Assembly: GCF_963583255.1 (NCBI RefSeq)
Contig: NC_084807.1
Location: 17,135,072-17,199,071 of the forward strand
DNA from: Pyrus communis
Lineage: Eukaryota > Streptophyta > Magnoliopsida > Rosales > Rosaceae
Direction of reading: 5' to 3'
DNA length: 64,000 nt
This document shows, one piece after another, positions 21,460 to 33,027 of the stretch. Under the pieces are notes generated by a model that was not told the origin of the DNA, searched no databases, and saw only the letters and a program-made list of their open reading frames with translations. The position numbers and the translations under genes were made by a program. Every line of letters begins with the position of its first letter. Position 1 is the first letter of the stretch.

Positions 21460-21740
21460 GATATAGATACAGGGAGATATTCCCTCTCACTTTTCTTGTA
21501 CCTTTTGCAAATGGTGATGCCTTTTCATAAAGGTCATGGGATACTTTTGTGAATACTTATAAATAATAAATAAAATAAAATTATAATTATAATTATTGAA
21601 TGTTTCTATTGTCAACAGCTGAAATGATCGATCAACTTTCAGGATCCACAATATTCGATACATATGTCATCACTGTTTAATTGATATATTGTTAATATTC
21701 AATCTATTATGTATTGATATTTGATTTTGATTAGCATTTT
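21460..21740. other. AT-rich spacer, no gene seen
   Basis: Short AT-rich stretch between two retroelements, with no frame or repeat of note. Confidence 0.5.
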
Positions 21741-22680
21741 AATTGTGGATGCAAATTTCTTCCTTCTTCTTGGACAAAATTGCACCTACAAAACAAATAA
21801 CACCTTAGGTCAAGGCCAAGAGCCTCACGCACCCACGATGAATTGGGAGGGGGGCCTTAGCCGAAGAACCTCCGACGCTAGAATTTTGAGGGAAAAGTAT
21901 TTGGAGAACTTAAAGAATTTCGAGTTTTGGAGAAAATGAGATGGTTTATATAGGGGTGTGGCCGGCCCTTTTGGGAGGAGAAGGACCGGCCACTTGGATG
22001 GTTTTTTGGGTGAGATTCATGATTTGTTAGCTAATAAATCAATTAATTAGCTAAGTAATATAATTAGAAATGAATGACTTGGGGTTACCTTGTGGAGAAT
22101 ATTTGATGAGGACGGATGATATAGGTTTTGAATAATTACCTGTTTTGGGCACTTTTGACTTGATTGAAGGATGATTGCCCACTGCTTGCGCGTATAAATC
22201 TCGGTGTGCCTCGAAGGTAATCTTGTCTTTTTCACCCAAAAATCCACATGTTGCCTCCATATTTTTCTTGATTATTTTTTGCTCTACAAATGCCCCTACA
22301 CTTGTTGGGCTGCTCGTAGGAAATGGCAGCAAGTGTAAAGACCTTCTTGCTTTAGGAAACATAGCATTGTTTCCTATTTTGATGTAGATTCCCTCTTTAA
22401 TAAGAAATTAGATCCTTCTAGGAATGGGAAATAAATTTCTCTCAAATCCTATTTAAGTCCACCTTAAGTGGATTATTAAATCAACTTTGGATAGCGATTT
22501 ATTCTACCCTACAAAAGAGAGAAAGCTAAAGGATATTTGTTCCCCCTCCCCTAGCAATCTACTACACTTGCCCGTGCAAAGGACCATCTTTCGTTGTTTT
22601 CTTTGTCTTCTCCGCGTTGCACCAAGGTAAGAAAAATTTAATTTTCCTGTCTTCTTCTTAGATAGTGTTTTCGCGGGGCA
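21741..22680 (-). repeat. 3' LTR of the minus-strand gypsy element
   Basis: The portion 21741-22290 matches 26456-27410 once the MITE is removed. The portion 22290-22680 is the probable U3 and has no counterpart on the other side, so the outer limit is approximate. It includes a TATA-like GGTTTATATAGG near 21942. Confidence 0.6.
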
Positions 22681-22759
22681 GCCGTCGAGGTGGTGAGGCA
22701 AGTCAGCTGGCAGGGGCCAGGAATCGACTCGGCATGGGCCGAAGAGGTGTTGTGGCAGG

Positions 22760-24060
22760 GACCACTTAGGGATGCCAAATCAGCAAATAATGTTCCTCCA
22801 TATGAAGAGCTCTATGTCATCTAAGTCATGGTTGTCATGGTTGTCATGCTCTGCTTCTACCCATTTGGTGAAGTAATCGGTTGCCATGATCATCATGCCC
22901 CTATCCCTAGTAGCAAGCAGCATTAGCCCTACCAAGTCGATTGACTACTGCATGAACGGCCAAGGACTCGTTTGTGGGTATAGCTCGCTCACAGGCAGTG
23001 CTGGTACCGGCTTGTAGCGTTGGCAGCAATTGCATTTTTTCACTAACTCCTTAGCATCTTAATGCATGGTAGGCTAGTAGTAACTTGCGTTAAGAGCCCT
23101 ATGCACTAAGGATCAGTCTCTGAAGTGATTTCCATAAACGCCTTTATGGATTGAGCTTAGAACCCTTAGGTCGTCTAGAGGCGCTAGGCATCGGATATGT
23201 GGTCCAGTGTAGGATATTCGAGTAAGAATGTCGTTCCATATGTAGTAGTGTGCTGCCTTTATTTGGAGCTTTCTAGACTCCAACGTTTCTGTGTGGAGTG
23301 TGTCATTGACCAAGTAGTATATAATAGAACTTTGCCAGTTTAGAGTTGTATTAACCTGTGACACTTCGGCTGCCGACTCCGCCTCTATGCTTGGCTTGTC
23401 TAGATATTCCACCGGGATAAAGCGTTTGAGTTGGTGGTCGAGGGCGGAGCCTAGGTCGACTAGTGCATCCGCGTGGGTGTTATCTACTCACAAAACTTGA
23501 GTGAGGGTGTAAGTCTAAAATGTCTCAAGTTGTTTGCGTACTTTCTCTAAGTATGACTTTATCCTTAGATGTTTTGTCGCGTACTCCCCAATAGTATGGT
23601 TGGTGATTAGCTAGAAATCGGAATGAATTGCAAGCTTTTTCACCGCCAAGTCTTTTGCCATTCGGAGGCCTGCTAGTAGGGTTTCGTACTCTACTTTGTT
23701 GTTGGATGCCTTGAAGCCTAGAGTAATCGCCTACTCGAGCATCGAATCATATGGGGTCATAAGGACCATGCATGCTCCTGAGCCATTGTAGTTGGATGTG
23801 TCGTCCATGTACAAATGCCAAAAGTCTCCATCAAGCAAAGCAGGTGTGGTTAGGGCGTGCTCAGCTACCTTGGGAGCATTGTTGAGTCGCTCTATACATC
23901 GCCTAGGCTAGGCGTGAAGGCACGATAGGGAGCCGTGAAGCTGGGGCCGTGTTACACATAGCAAGAAATGCTCAACTGCCGGTATCGGGCCGTTCTAGAG
24001 CTGAATTATGGAGCAAGGGTCGACTGGTACATGTTACTTCTATATAGAATCTTTTGGGGT
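22760..24060 (-). pseudogene. Ty3/gypsy RNase H-integrase remnant
   Basis: On the minus strand, an RNase H segment (about 23900-23440, containing KASNNKVEYETLLAGL) runs into the linker before integrase (23412-23113, with IHKGVYGNH), then a zinc-finger part with CNCCQRYKP, and the start of the integrase core (ATDYFTKWVEAE, near 22870). In-frame stops and a missing integrase end show it is non-functional. Confidence 0.75.
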
Positions 24061-24429
24061 GACAAGGATAAAACTTGCTTCCAAGTGTCCTTCTAGTGTT
24101 CGTCTGCCCTTGGCGTGCCTTTTAAGCTAAGTTGTTACGTTCATCAAAAAAAATTGCACCACCAGTATCTGCACCTTTATCGTCGCACGTCTAGATTAGG
24201 CAAAATAGTGCATCATGAGGATGACTGCGTGCATCTAAAGGTATAACTTGAGCTTTTGGGTTGCAACAATTATCGCCAAAGTTAGCTTTTGAATTTCTAG
24301 TAGCTGGTTTCCACATCAATGAGAGCTTTTGAACTATGGAATACAGGTAGTTGGGCCCCCAACTCTTCTCGTGTGAAGGTTGAACTTATTGATGCTTCAA
24401 ATGCGGCTGCTCATCCAGTCAGACCTTGA

Positions 24430-26296
24430 ATCTCCTTCAGAATAGTGGAGGACTTCATATTCAAGATTGCTCGGATTTGCCTTAAATGTGCATCGACGAA
24501 CCTCGTCCCAAAGTGCATGTTTCTCTGCCAGAGCGAAAAAGTCTGCCAGAGTTAGACCTTCTTTCATGATCAATTCTCCGAACAGCGAATGGTCTGTTGG
24601 GAGTCCTTTTTGGAAAGCTGTTTTAGCTATCGAGTTGTTACATCCGACTATCTTTGCCTTCTCTGCTTTAAACCTCTAAACATAGTTGCAAAGTGACTCC
24701 TTTGGGTTCTTCTTGATGTTGAACAAGTGGTAGGACTTTTTCTTGATCGAGTGATAATATGAATATTCTTTGGTAAAAACCAAAGAAAATTGTCGAAACT
24801 CCGAATAGATTGTGGCGGCAGGGTGTAGAACCAATCTTGCGCCTCGCCTTGTAAAGTGGTGGTGAATATCTTGCACATCGTCGTTGTTTCGATAGAGGAT
24901 CATTGCATTTTGGTAGTGCTTTAGGTGTCTCTCATGGTGAACTTGCATAGAGGCTCTGCCTGCTTTATCTCGTCCGTGAAAGGTGATATGCTTATGTTGT
25001 TTATGTATCATCGTAGTGCCTCGTTAGTGACCTTGTTGCGTTGGAAATCACACAGTCACTCGGTCAGGGGCCTTTCTACTTCTTCTTGAATTTGCCTTTG
25101 TTGGGGTAACGAAGCTCTCAGTTGCCCTCGGTCGTGACCTACTGGTCTAAACTGCTCTTCTACATGCTCGACTCGTCTATGCCGCGACTGTGGTGCATAT
25201 GGTTCGTTCCTAGCAGGCAAGGGAATTCTTCGCAGGCTGCTGGTTAAGCTTGAGCCAGACTAAGTGACTGCTTCTCTCCATCCTTCGTGCTACCTACTCC
25301 GATGTAAGGTAGAGAATGCTCCTTGCGGGCCTAACCACAAATGAACACTTCGCCTGAAAGATTGCTCATGTTGATTATCAAAGTGTGGCCCTAACCATGA
25401 ATGTATGCTCGTCCATGGGCCTAGTCTATAGTGCACGCTCCTTCGCGCGCTAAGACAGGAGTATATGATATCTTGGGGGCCCAATGAAAAGTGTACACTA
25501 CCCGAACGCTCAGTTCATAGCTGGTCAAGTGGCTGTTTGCCAGGACGCTGCTAGAGAGGTTCTTCATCTACCCTTGTCCTACTTCGGGACACCTCATCTG
25601 GGGCATGTTGCATCTTGGTGCACTACAAAAGTTTATTCACCAAGGTCGTCTGTTGTGCGATGGCGCTCGTCAATTCTATGACTTGTTGAGACAAGTGTTG
25701 TTCTCCATTTGGGTTGGAGAAGCTTGGAAATAATGCCTCTCTTTGAGCAGTGGAAGTGTGGTAGACTCCGGGCGCGAGATTTGAGTTGGGAAATGTCAAA
25801 TCCATGGAGAAATGTGGTGAAAATTCCCCCGGTTCAATCGTAGGCCTAGAAATTTGAAGCCAAGACGGTTGAACTAATCTTGGACCGATTTGGGCTGCTT
25901 GGAAGGCCACGAGAGCAGGCTAGGTCACGGGAGCAGGCTGGGCAACGGGAACAGGCTGGGCCACGGAAGCAGGTTGGGTCGCGAAAACAGGCTGGGCCAT
26001 GGGGGTGGGTTGCTCAGCGTGTGGTGCACGTGGGTGGGAAGCTAGGGCTTGGCTTGGCAACGTGTTGGGTTCGTGTCGGGCTTGAGTAGCTCGGGCCGTC
26101 ATGCCTTAGGCTTAGGCTCGTGTGGGCTTGAATGGAACAACTTGGGCCGTGATTGTGGCGCAATGGGTAGCCACCGTGGTGGTTGCCACGGTGGTGCCAC
26201 TCCACTCATCGTTGTGTTGAGCCTTGTAAATCGTTGCAGTCCTAATCCTTGAACGTTAGAATTTTCGTTCGTCAAGTTTTCCGAATCTCTTGCCAT
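24430..26296 (-). pseudogene. Ty3/gypsy gag remnant
   Basis: The minus strand carries a gag N-terminus with a Q/A/P-rich tandem region (about 26100-25880, AQPVPVAQPAPV-type repeats) and the retrotransposon gag core (24878-24780, LQGEAQDWFYTLPPQSI). Frameshifts separate the pieces. Direct tandem units of about 24 bp (GGGAGCAGGCTGGG-like on the plus strand) lie at 25910-26000. Confidence 0.7.
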
Positions 26297-26455
26297 TGTA
26301 CTTTTCTTTTATGTTTTATCAAAGAATTTTTAGAAATAAAAATTCCAAGAATAAAAACATACGAAAAATCTACAAATAAGTAAGGAAACAAAAAACCTTA
26401 GATGCGAAAGTCTTCTACGAGTGTGTGACTCAACTCTCAATGAAAGCACCAATTT

Positions 26456-27410
26456 GTGGATGCAAATTTCTTCCTTCTTCTTCTTGGACAAAATTGCACC
26501 TACAAAACAAATAACACCTTTGGTCAAGGCCAAGAGCCTCACGCGCCCACGATGAATGGGGGGGCTTTGGCCGAAGAACCTCTGATACCAAAGTTAAAAT
26601 TTTGAAGGAAAAGTGTTTGGAGAATTTACACTATGTTTGGATGAAGAAATTTAAGATTACTAAGGAATTTTAAAATGACGGAAATTGAAATGACGAGATT
26701 TTATTTTCTAGAATTTGTGAATTTTCTTGTTTGGTAAACCTAAAAGAATAATGGAATTGAATACGAAATTTGTTATTTTTAAACTCTAAATCAGAGAAAT
26801 TGGGAAATGACACATATTTACATGGAATTTAAACTTGGGAATTGGAGGTCCCAAATCCCAAGTTTTTTTCCATGCGGAAATTCTAAATTTCTATGCTTAT
26901 AAATCCAAATAAGGGAATTGGTGCATGTCAATTTATAAATTCTGATTTTTACCTAAATTCCAAGTTTATTTTCCTCATCCAAACATAGTTAGAGAAGTTA
27001 GCAAGAGTGTAGAACTTGAGTTTTCAAGAAAATGAGATGGTTTATATAAGGGTGTGGCTGGCCCCTTTGGGAGGAGAAGGACAGGCCACTTTGATGGTTT
27101 TTTGGGTAAGATTCATGATTTGTTAGCTAATTAATAAATTAATTAGGTAATAAATCAATTAATTAGCTAATTAATATAATTAGAAAGGAATGACTTGGGG
27201 GTTATCTTGTGGAGAAGATTTGATGAGGATGGATGAAATAGATTTTGAATAATTACCTATTTTGGGCATTTTTGACTTGATTGATGGATAATTGCCCACT
27301 GCTTGTGCGTAGAAATCCCGGTGTGCCTCGAGGGCAATCTTGTCTTTTTCACCCAAAAATCCACGTGTCACCTCCATATTTTTCTTGATTATTTTTGGCT
27401 CCATATTAAC
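26456..27410 (-). repeat. 5' LTR of the minus-strand gypsy element, truncated, with MITE
   Basis: Matches 21741-22290 but is interrupted by a 360-bp MITE (26629-26988) and stops around CTTGATTATTTTTGGCTCC. The missing U3 means it has lost its promoter end. Confidence 0.7.
26629..26988. mobile_element. Tourist-like MITE (360 bp) inside an LTR
   Basis: The terminal inverted repeats are CACTATGTTTGGATGA at the left and TCATCCAAACATAG at the right. TTA is duplicated on both sides (26626-26628 and 26989-26991). The paired LTR at 21741 lacks this block, which gives an empty-site comparison. A 3-bp TTA target and a TGTTTGG-type terminus fit PIF/Harbinger (Tourist) MITEs. Confidence 0.8.
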
Positions 27411-27435
27411 CTATTGTGCTCATCCTACCTATTTT

Positions 27436-28262
27436 TGTTGGAAATTTTGAGTAGAAATCTTCATCCTACGTTATCTCACATTGATCACCACCAAAAGGTT
27501 CCCTTATTTTATAAGGTTTTGTCCTTATTAGAAAGTGATTGAAGTGTTGGACCTTGGAGAGTAAGATTGGGCTCAAACCTTGGGTTTTAGGCTTTGGGTT
27601 GTGCTAATTAATTGATAATTAATATATAATTAATTATCAAAAGATAGGCCTTGGGGCTGAGCTCTAATAATTAAATTCTTTAATTAATTATTTTTTAAAT
27701 TTTGAATTTAATTATTTTTTTTTTTTTTTTTTTTATATCAACTGACTCATCTTGTTAGATGAAGTATGAAGTGATAAAAGAACGCTAGAGAGCAAAGCAT
27801 CCCTCTGAGAAGATGTCTCCCAACATACACATCCCATTCTCATATTGTTACGAACAGGCATAAACCTATTATATAGTTGCAGGTATTATTGCGGGTCAAT
27901 CTATTGGAGAACCGGTACATGCATCTGCATGGCATTTAGTACACAGAAAAATTAAATTCATCTTCTACAATCCCAAACCTTCTTACTGAGAGAACCACAA
28001 AGAAATTCGCCAAAATTTTAGTTTTCCGGTGCTGGAATCTTGACTTTGATCATTGAATCCTAGTTAAGCAAACGTTCCTAGAACTATAATAGAGTAGTGA
28101 CGAAATTTCTGTTTCAAAGACATTGCGGTATGCAAGCCTCGATTTTGAGTTTGTCTGTTTAATATTATTTCGTTTTGTTTAGACTCTGTTAAATTATTCA
28201 TTCGCATTTATTATTTATTAGCATATATAAATTTATAATTGATTGTTGATATTTATCCAACA
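27436..28262 (+). repeat. Solo LTR (827 bp) with ATTTT target duplication
   Basis: It starts TGTTGGAAATTTTGAGTAGA and ends TTTATCCAACA, with ATTTT on both sides (27431-27435 and 28263-28267). No internal region adjoins it, which is the mark of recombination between the two LTRs of a former element. A poly(T) run at 27713-27734 and TTAATTAAT-rich sequence lie inside. The same family is found inverted at 7288-8050. Confidence 0.85.
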
Positions 28263-28267
28263 ATTTT

Positions 28268-29171
28268 TACTAATTTTTGTCCTCTTATAACCATATAGGG
28301 AACAGATATTTTCTCGAAAAAGAATTAAAAACAGAAAAACAGGAGAAAGATCTTGCTAACTAGATTGCTACGACAAACGTTCTGGAATTGTCAAAACTGA
28401 TATGGTACATCCCACAATATTTATCTTAAATTAAACGGAGCAGTTTTTAGGTTTTATTGAAAGATCAACTCCACGAACATTCGCTTAATTCAGAATTCGT
28501 TTACAATCTAACGGTGAGACGAACATAGTGTTACGATAAACAATAAAATGTTCACAATAATAATCAAATAGTCAAATGATTTCCAATTTAAGTGATTTCT
28601 TAAAAGAATGATATATAAATATGATAACCTAAAAGCTAAACGGGTTGCGTCATAAAATTATTTGTAGACAGAGCATAGACGAATTGTCAGCGCTTGAGCG
28701 CTCGTGATGTTTTATGCTTTTAGTATCTTTGTTCTTGATTTAATATTATGTATATTGGTACCATGTTTATATTGTAGGTGACTTAGACTTCTTGTACCCA
28801 AACGGTTCAAGGCAATTGCAACTAAAATTCTGCTAGGAAATAATAACTGAAAACTGAACTACAAACTAAGACTCGGTCATCTTTTTCTGTCAGCTGATAT
28901 CTTTGTATGGTCTTCCTCAATTCTAGCTATATTAGCAGCATTCTTAAGATTACTTCCCCATAAAAATAAAAAAATAATAATTAAAAATTACATAAAACAA
29001 GAAGAAACACAAATAGATCAGAATCTCCTGAGTTTTCTTCAATCCCAAGCTTCCGAAGGTGAAGCGGAAAAAAATAAATTCGAAGGGTTGATTCAACAGT
29101 CTGCGAAAATAGGTACCCCGGAAGAAAATGTACCAATTAAGGCGGAGGTCTCTGCTGGATCTTCTTCAGCG
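28268..29171. promoter_or_regulatory. Upstream region and 5' leader of the MATE gene
   Basis: AT-rich, with no gene seen. The frame of the first exon is open upstream to at least 28990 but has no ATG, so this part is leader. No distinct TATA box could be assigned with confidence. Confidence 0.4.
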
Positions 29172-31878
29172 ATGCTACAAATTCCAAAATTGATGATTGA
29201 TGGAGAGGATGATGCAGTCTCAACCTTTGAACCTGCAGACCTCCACCATGCTCCTCCTGCGTTCATTGGGTCCAGTGACGGAGATTATCCGGTAATTCGG
29301 AGCTTCCAGGATGCCAAGAGCATCTGTTTTGTGGAGAGTACAAAGCTTTGGTCAATTGCAGGGCCTATTGCCTTTAACATATTGTGCAACTATGGTGTCA
29401 ACTCCTTCACAAACATCTTTGTTGGGCATATAGGAAATGTGGAGCTCTCTGCTGTTGCAATTTCTCTCTCCGTCATTTCCAATTTTTCGTTCGGCTTCCT
29501 GGTTAGTTTCTTCTCCTTGCATTACAATTACACGAGGTTTTTTCATACTCAACGTTCTTTTGTTGTGCATTCGCAACCATTCACGATGATTTAGGAGTGT
29601 AACTATGCACACAGTTTTGCAATACTTGCACGACAAAGTTCAGTATTCTGAATGTGTCTCATGGTTTAAGGAGTTGGATTTTTAGAATTTTAGGGTTTCT
29701 CATGGGAAGTATTCATTTGGTAACTACAAGTGAATCAGATGTACTAGATTTCTGACCTGAGCGTCGCCTGGTTGGGCAGGAATTGTGTCACCTTATGCAC
29801 CCTAAGTTCAAATTCTCCTCCCCGTCAGTTAGAATACATTAGAATGTTGCTCAAATAAAAAAATACATACTATAATTCAATGGTTAGAACTAAGCAATCA
29901 ATGTGGTATGAAATTGCAGCTTGGTATGGCAAGTGCACTTGAAACACTATGTGGGCAGGCATTTGGTGCTGGGCAAGTAGACATGCTAGGAGTGTACATG
30001 CAGCGCTCGTGGATAATCCTTTTCGCTGCCTGCATTGCTATACTACCCCTTTACATCTATTCCGCGCCAGTCCTAAAACTCCTAGGGCAAGAGGATGACA
30101 TTGCAGACCTTGCCGGAAAATTCTCCATCCAAACCATCCCTCAAATGGTTTCCCTTGCCATCAACTTCCCAACTCAGAAGTTCTTGCAGGCACAGAGCAA
30201 GGTTGGAGTTCTTGCATGGATTGGTTTCATCACTCTGATAGCACACGTAGGAATCCTCTTTCTCTTCATCAAAGTTTTCGGGTGGGGAACCAGTGGTGCA
30301 GCTGCTGCGTACAATATCTCAGCCTGGGGGATGGCATTGGCTCAGGTGGTTTATATAGTCGGTTGGTGTACTAACGGCTGGAAGGGGTTGTCATGGCTGG
30401 CCTTCAAGGAATTGTGGTCTTTTGCAAAACTCTCCATTGCTTCAGCTGTCATGCTTTGCTTGGAGATTTGGTATTTCATGACCATAATCGTTCTCACTGG
30501 ACACCTTGACAACCCTGTCATTGCAGTTGGCTCCCTTTCAATCTGGTAACGAAACCCCTTGTTCTTACCCCGTAAAAAGTGACTACAATTTTCCTCCCTG
30601 TATAATAATTTGTATATAAATAAGGTTTTGTACTGATCCCGAATCATTTTATTCGGATTTGTGTTTGATTTTCTGTTTCAGCATGAATGTGAACGGATGG
30701 GAAGGCATGTTGTTCATTGGGATCAATGCAGCAATAAGGTAAGGAACTTTCATTTTTGCTGCCAGTTCTTATTTTTGTAAAAAACCGGTAAAAGTACTCC
30801 ATTAGCTGACTACGTGATGCGATAGTTATTTATACGTATGTAGCCAAATTATAAATAATACATCAAATGTCGTATTATGCGATCAATATAATGTCATTGT
30901 TCGATGATTACTCTCTTGTTAGCTCCTTGGAGTACACCTCCTCTAATTTTACTTCCTTGCAGCGTTCGAGTCTCCAACGAGCTAGGATCAGCACATCCTA
31001 GAGCTGCAAAATACTCGGTCATTATCACCATCCTCGAGTCTCTCCTCATTGGGATGATTTTTGCAGTGGTTATCTTGGCAGCCAAGGATCATTTTGCCAT
31101 CATCTTTACTGAAAGCAAAGAGATGCAAAAAGCCGTCTCTCGTTTAGCCTTCCTACTCAGTGTTACAATGCTCCTCAATAGCGTTCAGCCGGTTATATCT
31201 GGTAAAATGTTCTTTTATCAGATAGTTTAACATAAGACAACGATATTATCAAATCATCAAAACCCTTGAGGTTATAACAATACAATTTTCACAGGTGTTG
31301 CTGTTGGAGGAGGTTGGCAAGCTTTGGTGGCTTACATAAATTTGTTTTGTTATTATATTGTTGGGCTACCTCTAGGGTTTCTTCTGGGTTACCGTACAAG
31401 TTTGAGAGTGGAGGTAAACTATCATTTGTCACTAGGTATCACTAACCAAGTTCAAGTATTTTTTAGTTCAAACCTTTCAACTAATGATTAACATAATGTA
31501 AATTGTGATTAATTAACATGATAAAACACAATTTTATTTTCTTGATGAAACTAAGGAGCATTGTTTTTGTAGGGAATTTGGATTGGTATGATATTCGGGA
31601 CATTATTGCAGACACTAATCCTCTTGTATATTGTTTATAATACCAACTGGAACAAAGAGGTAAAAGTATTCCAATGTTTTTTCTACCAAAAAATTTAATT
31701 AAATATCTCATAAATATATAATCCATATATATTTAGTGGTAAATTAAAACATTTAATTGAAATGAAATTGCAGGTAGAACAAGCCTCAGAAAGAATGCGG
31801 CAGTGGACTGGAGAAGAACTAGGTGATCCCAAACAATGGAGTGGCCAAGAAAATGGACTACAAAATCAAACCATATAG
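29172..31878 (+). CDS. MATE-family transporter, DETOXIFICATION 33-36-like (about 520 aa)
   Basis: A multidrug and toxic compound extrusion antiporter, which moves organic solutes across a membrane against a proton gradient. Relatives include DTX35, a vacuolar flavonoid transporter of flowers. Seven coding exons join in frame with GT..AG introns: 29172-29501, 29920-30545, 30682-30738, 30963-31201, 31295-31413, 31573-31659, 31774-31878. Motifs: STKLWSIAGPIAFNI, YGVNSFTNIFVGHIG, LGMASALETLCGQAFGAGQ, FPTQKFLQAQSK, MNVNGWEGMLFIGINAA and VAVGGGWQALVAYIN. About 12 hydrophobic segments are expected. The start is the first in-frame ATG (MLQIPKLMID); the frame upstream has no ATG. The C-terminus (KEVEQASERMRQW) resembles the DTX33-36 clade. 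The real substrate is unknown. All exons look intact. Confidence 0.9.
29755..29868 (+). mobile_element. SINE-like sequence in MATE intron 1
   Basis: A box A-like GCCTGGTTGGGCAGGA is followed about 30 bp later by a box B-like AAGTTCAAATTCTCC and ends in AAATAAAAAAA, as in tRNA-derived plant SINEs. No clear target duplication was found, so it may be old. It lies in the 418-bp intron at 29502-29919. Confidence 0.5.
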
Positions 31879-32849
31879 AATCAATTTCTTTTTGCTTTCA
31901 ATGTAAATGTTTTCTACACAATTTGTACACTAACACTAAAGAATCTGTTAAAAAATGTGTGTAAAAGAAAAGGAAAGGAATGTCATTGTAAAAGAGACAC
32001 TAAAAATTTGTAATTGCAGGATCTTTTGAGACTACAAGATCTCCTTCTTACTATCCCAAATCGCAAAGAAATCATACACAAGAAGGTCTACGTGGAGAGA
32101 ATGTTTAGGTTGAGAGATGTGAGAAGGTTACGAGGAGGCAAGGGAGATTTTCGGAATGACCATATCGGAAATAAGGTTTTCAATTTTTATTCTAAAAACT
32201 TTTAATTGGATTGGATTAGAACACAATTTCTAAATTTGAAATATTTGGAATCAGAGTAATCTCATCAAAATTTTCAAAATTATAGTAATCTTGGTATTTT
32301 TCAAATTCATATATTTTACAAGTTTTCAAAATATTATTCGAAATTTTCAATTAATTTTGTAGTATACTACTATGTTTATCATTTTTAATATAAATGTGTA
32401 GAAAACTAACAATGAACATGATAGAAATATAATAGTTATTTACAAAGTACTTAATTCCTCGGAAAAGAAAAATAATTTTAGTAAAAATTTAAAAGAAAAA
32501 TTAGAATTTTTTGGAATTTTTTTATTAGAATAAGTTAGAAACACTTGAAAAAATTCGGATTAGAAATTCAAAAATTTTGAAATATCTAAATACATTCTAA
32601 TTTTCAATCCATCTTTTTTAGAAATTTTCAAACTTGCAACGGTACTTTCTCCTTCGGGAGATGGTTGGTGCCTCGCACACGACTGTTGACGAAGAGCTAA
32701 TCTCGCCTAATCCATCTCTACAAAAAAAAAAATGACCATTATAAATCATTTCCGTGATAATATCTTCTTATTGCATATCATTGACATTCTTGTGTTAGGG
32801 GAAGTATTGATCGACTTGTGAACAAGTCAAGCCACATCTCAATTGATAT
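31879..32849. other. 3' flank of the MATE gene, AT-rich
   Basis: Contains the probable 3' UTR of the MATE gene and AT-rich sequence. A short frame at 32014-32205 after an acceptor-like TTGCAG has no recognisable motif. The last nine bases (AATTGATAT) belong to a MITE target duplication. Confidence 0.4.
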
Positions 32850-33007
32850 GGGTAATGCTAAAGAGACTAAATTTGTAGATTAAATTTAAAAACTAAATGA
32901 TGTGTCATCATTAAAAAATAAACACGTTAATCAATGCTTAAGTAACAATACAATCATCAACTTCTATGTCATTTAGTTTAAAAAATTTAGTCTCTTTAGC
33001 ATTACCC
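32850..33007. mobile_element. 158-bp MITE with 9-bp target duplication (Mutator-like)
   Basis: The ends are near-perfect inverted repeats, GGGTAATGCTAAAGAGACTA at the left and its complement at the right, over at least 25 bp. The flanks are AATTGATAT (32841-32849) and AATTGACAT (33008-33016), 8 of 9 alike. A 9-bp duplication fits Mutator-type MITEs. A decayed relative is at 45494-45634. Confidence 0.85.
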
Positions 33008-33027
33008 AATTGACATATCCCTTTGAA

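Larger units (their letters stand above)
21741..27410 (-). mobile_element. Decayed Ty3/gypsy retrotransposon, minus strand
   Basis: Two direct repeats flank minus-strand gag-pol remnants. The 3' LTR starts at 21741 and the 5' LTR copy lies at 26456-27410. Both begin on the plus strand with TGTGGATGCAAATTTCTTCC. On the minus strand the LTR ends TTTGCATCCACA and is followed by TTGGTGCTTTCATTGAGAG, in the primer-site position. The interior holds gag (about 26296-24650) and RNase H to integrase (about 24000-22760) in reading order on the minus strand, with many stops. The 5' LTR lacks the U3 part present at about 22290-22680 in the other LTR. No target duplication was found. Confidence 0.8.

Noticed and set aside
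29088..29171. Upstream extension of the MATE protein from a TTG start
   Set aside because: The frame is open but its first codon is TTG, and no ATG occurs in frame upstream. Nuclear plant genes rarely start at TTG, so the ATG at 29172 was used.
32014..32205. Possible extra 3' exon of the MATE gene after an acceptor-like TTGCAG
   Set aside because: It follows a good stop in a conserved C-terminus, shows no MATE homology and has no visible donor partner. It is more likely 3' flank.
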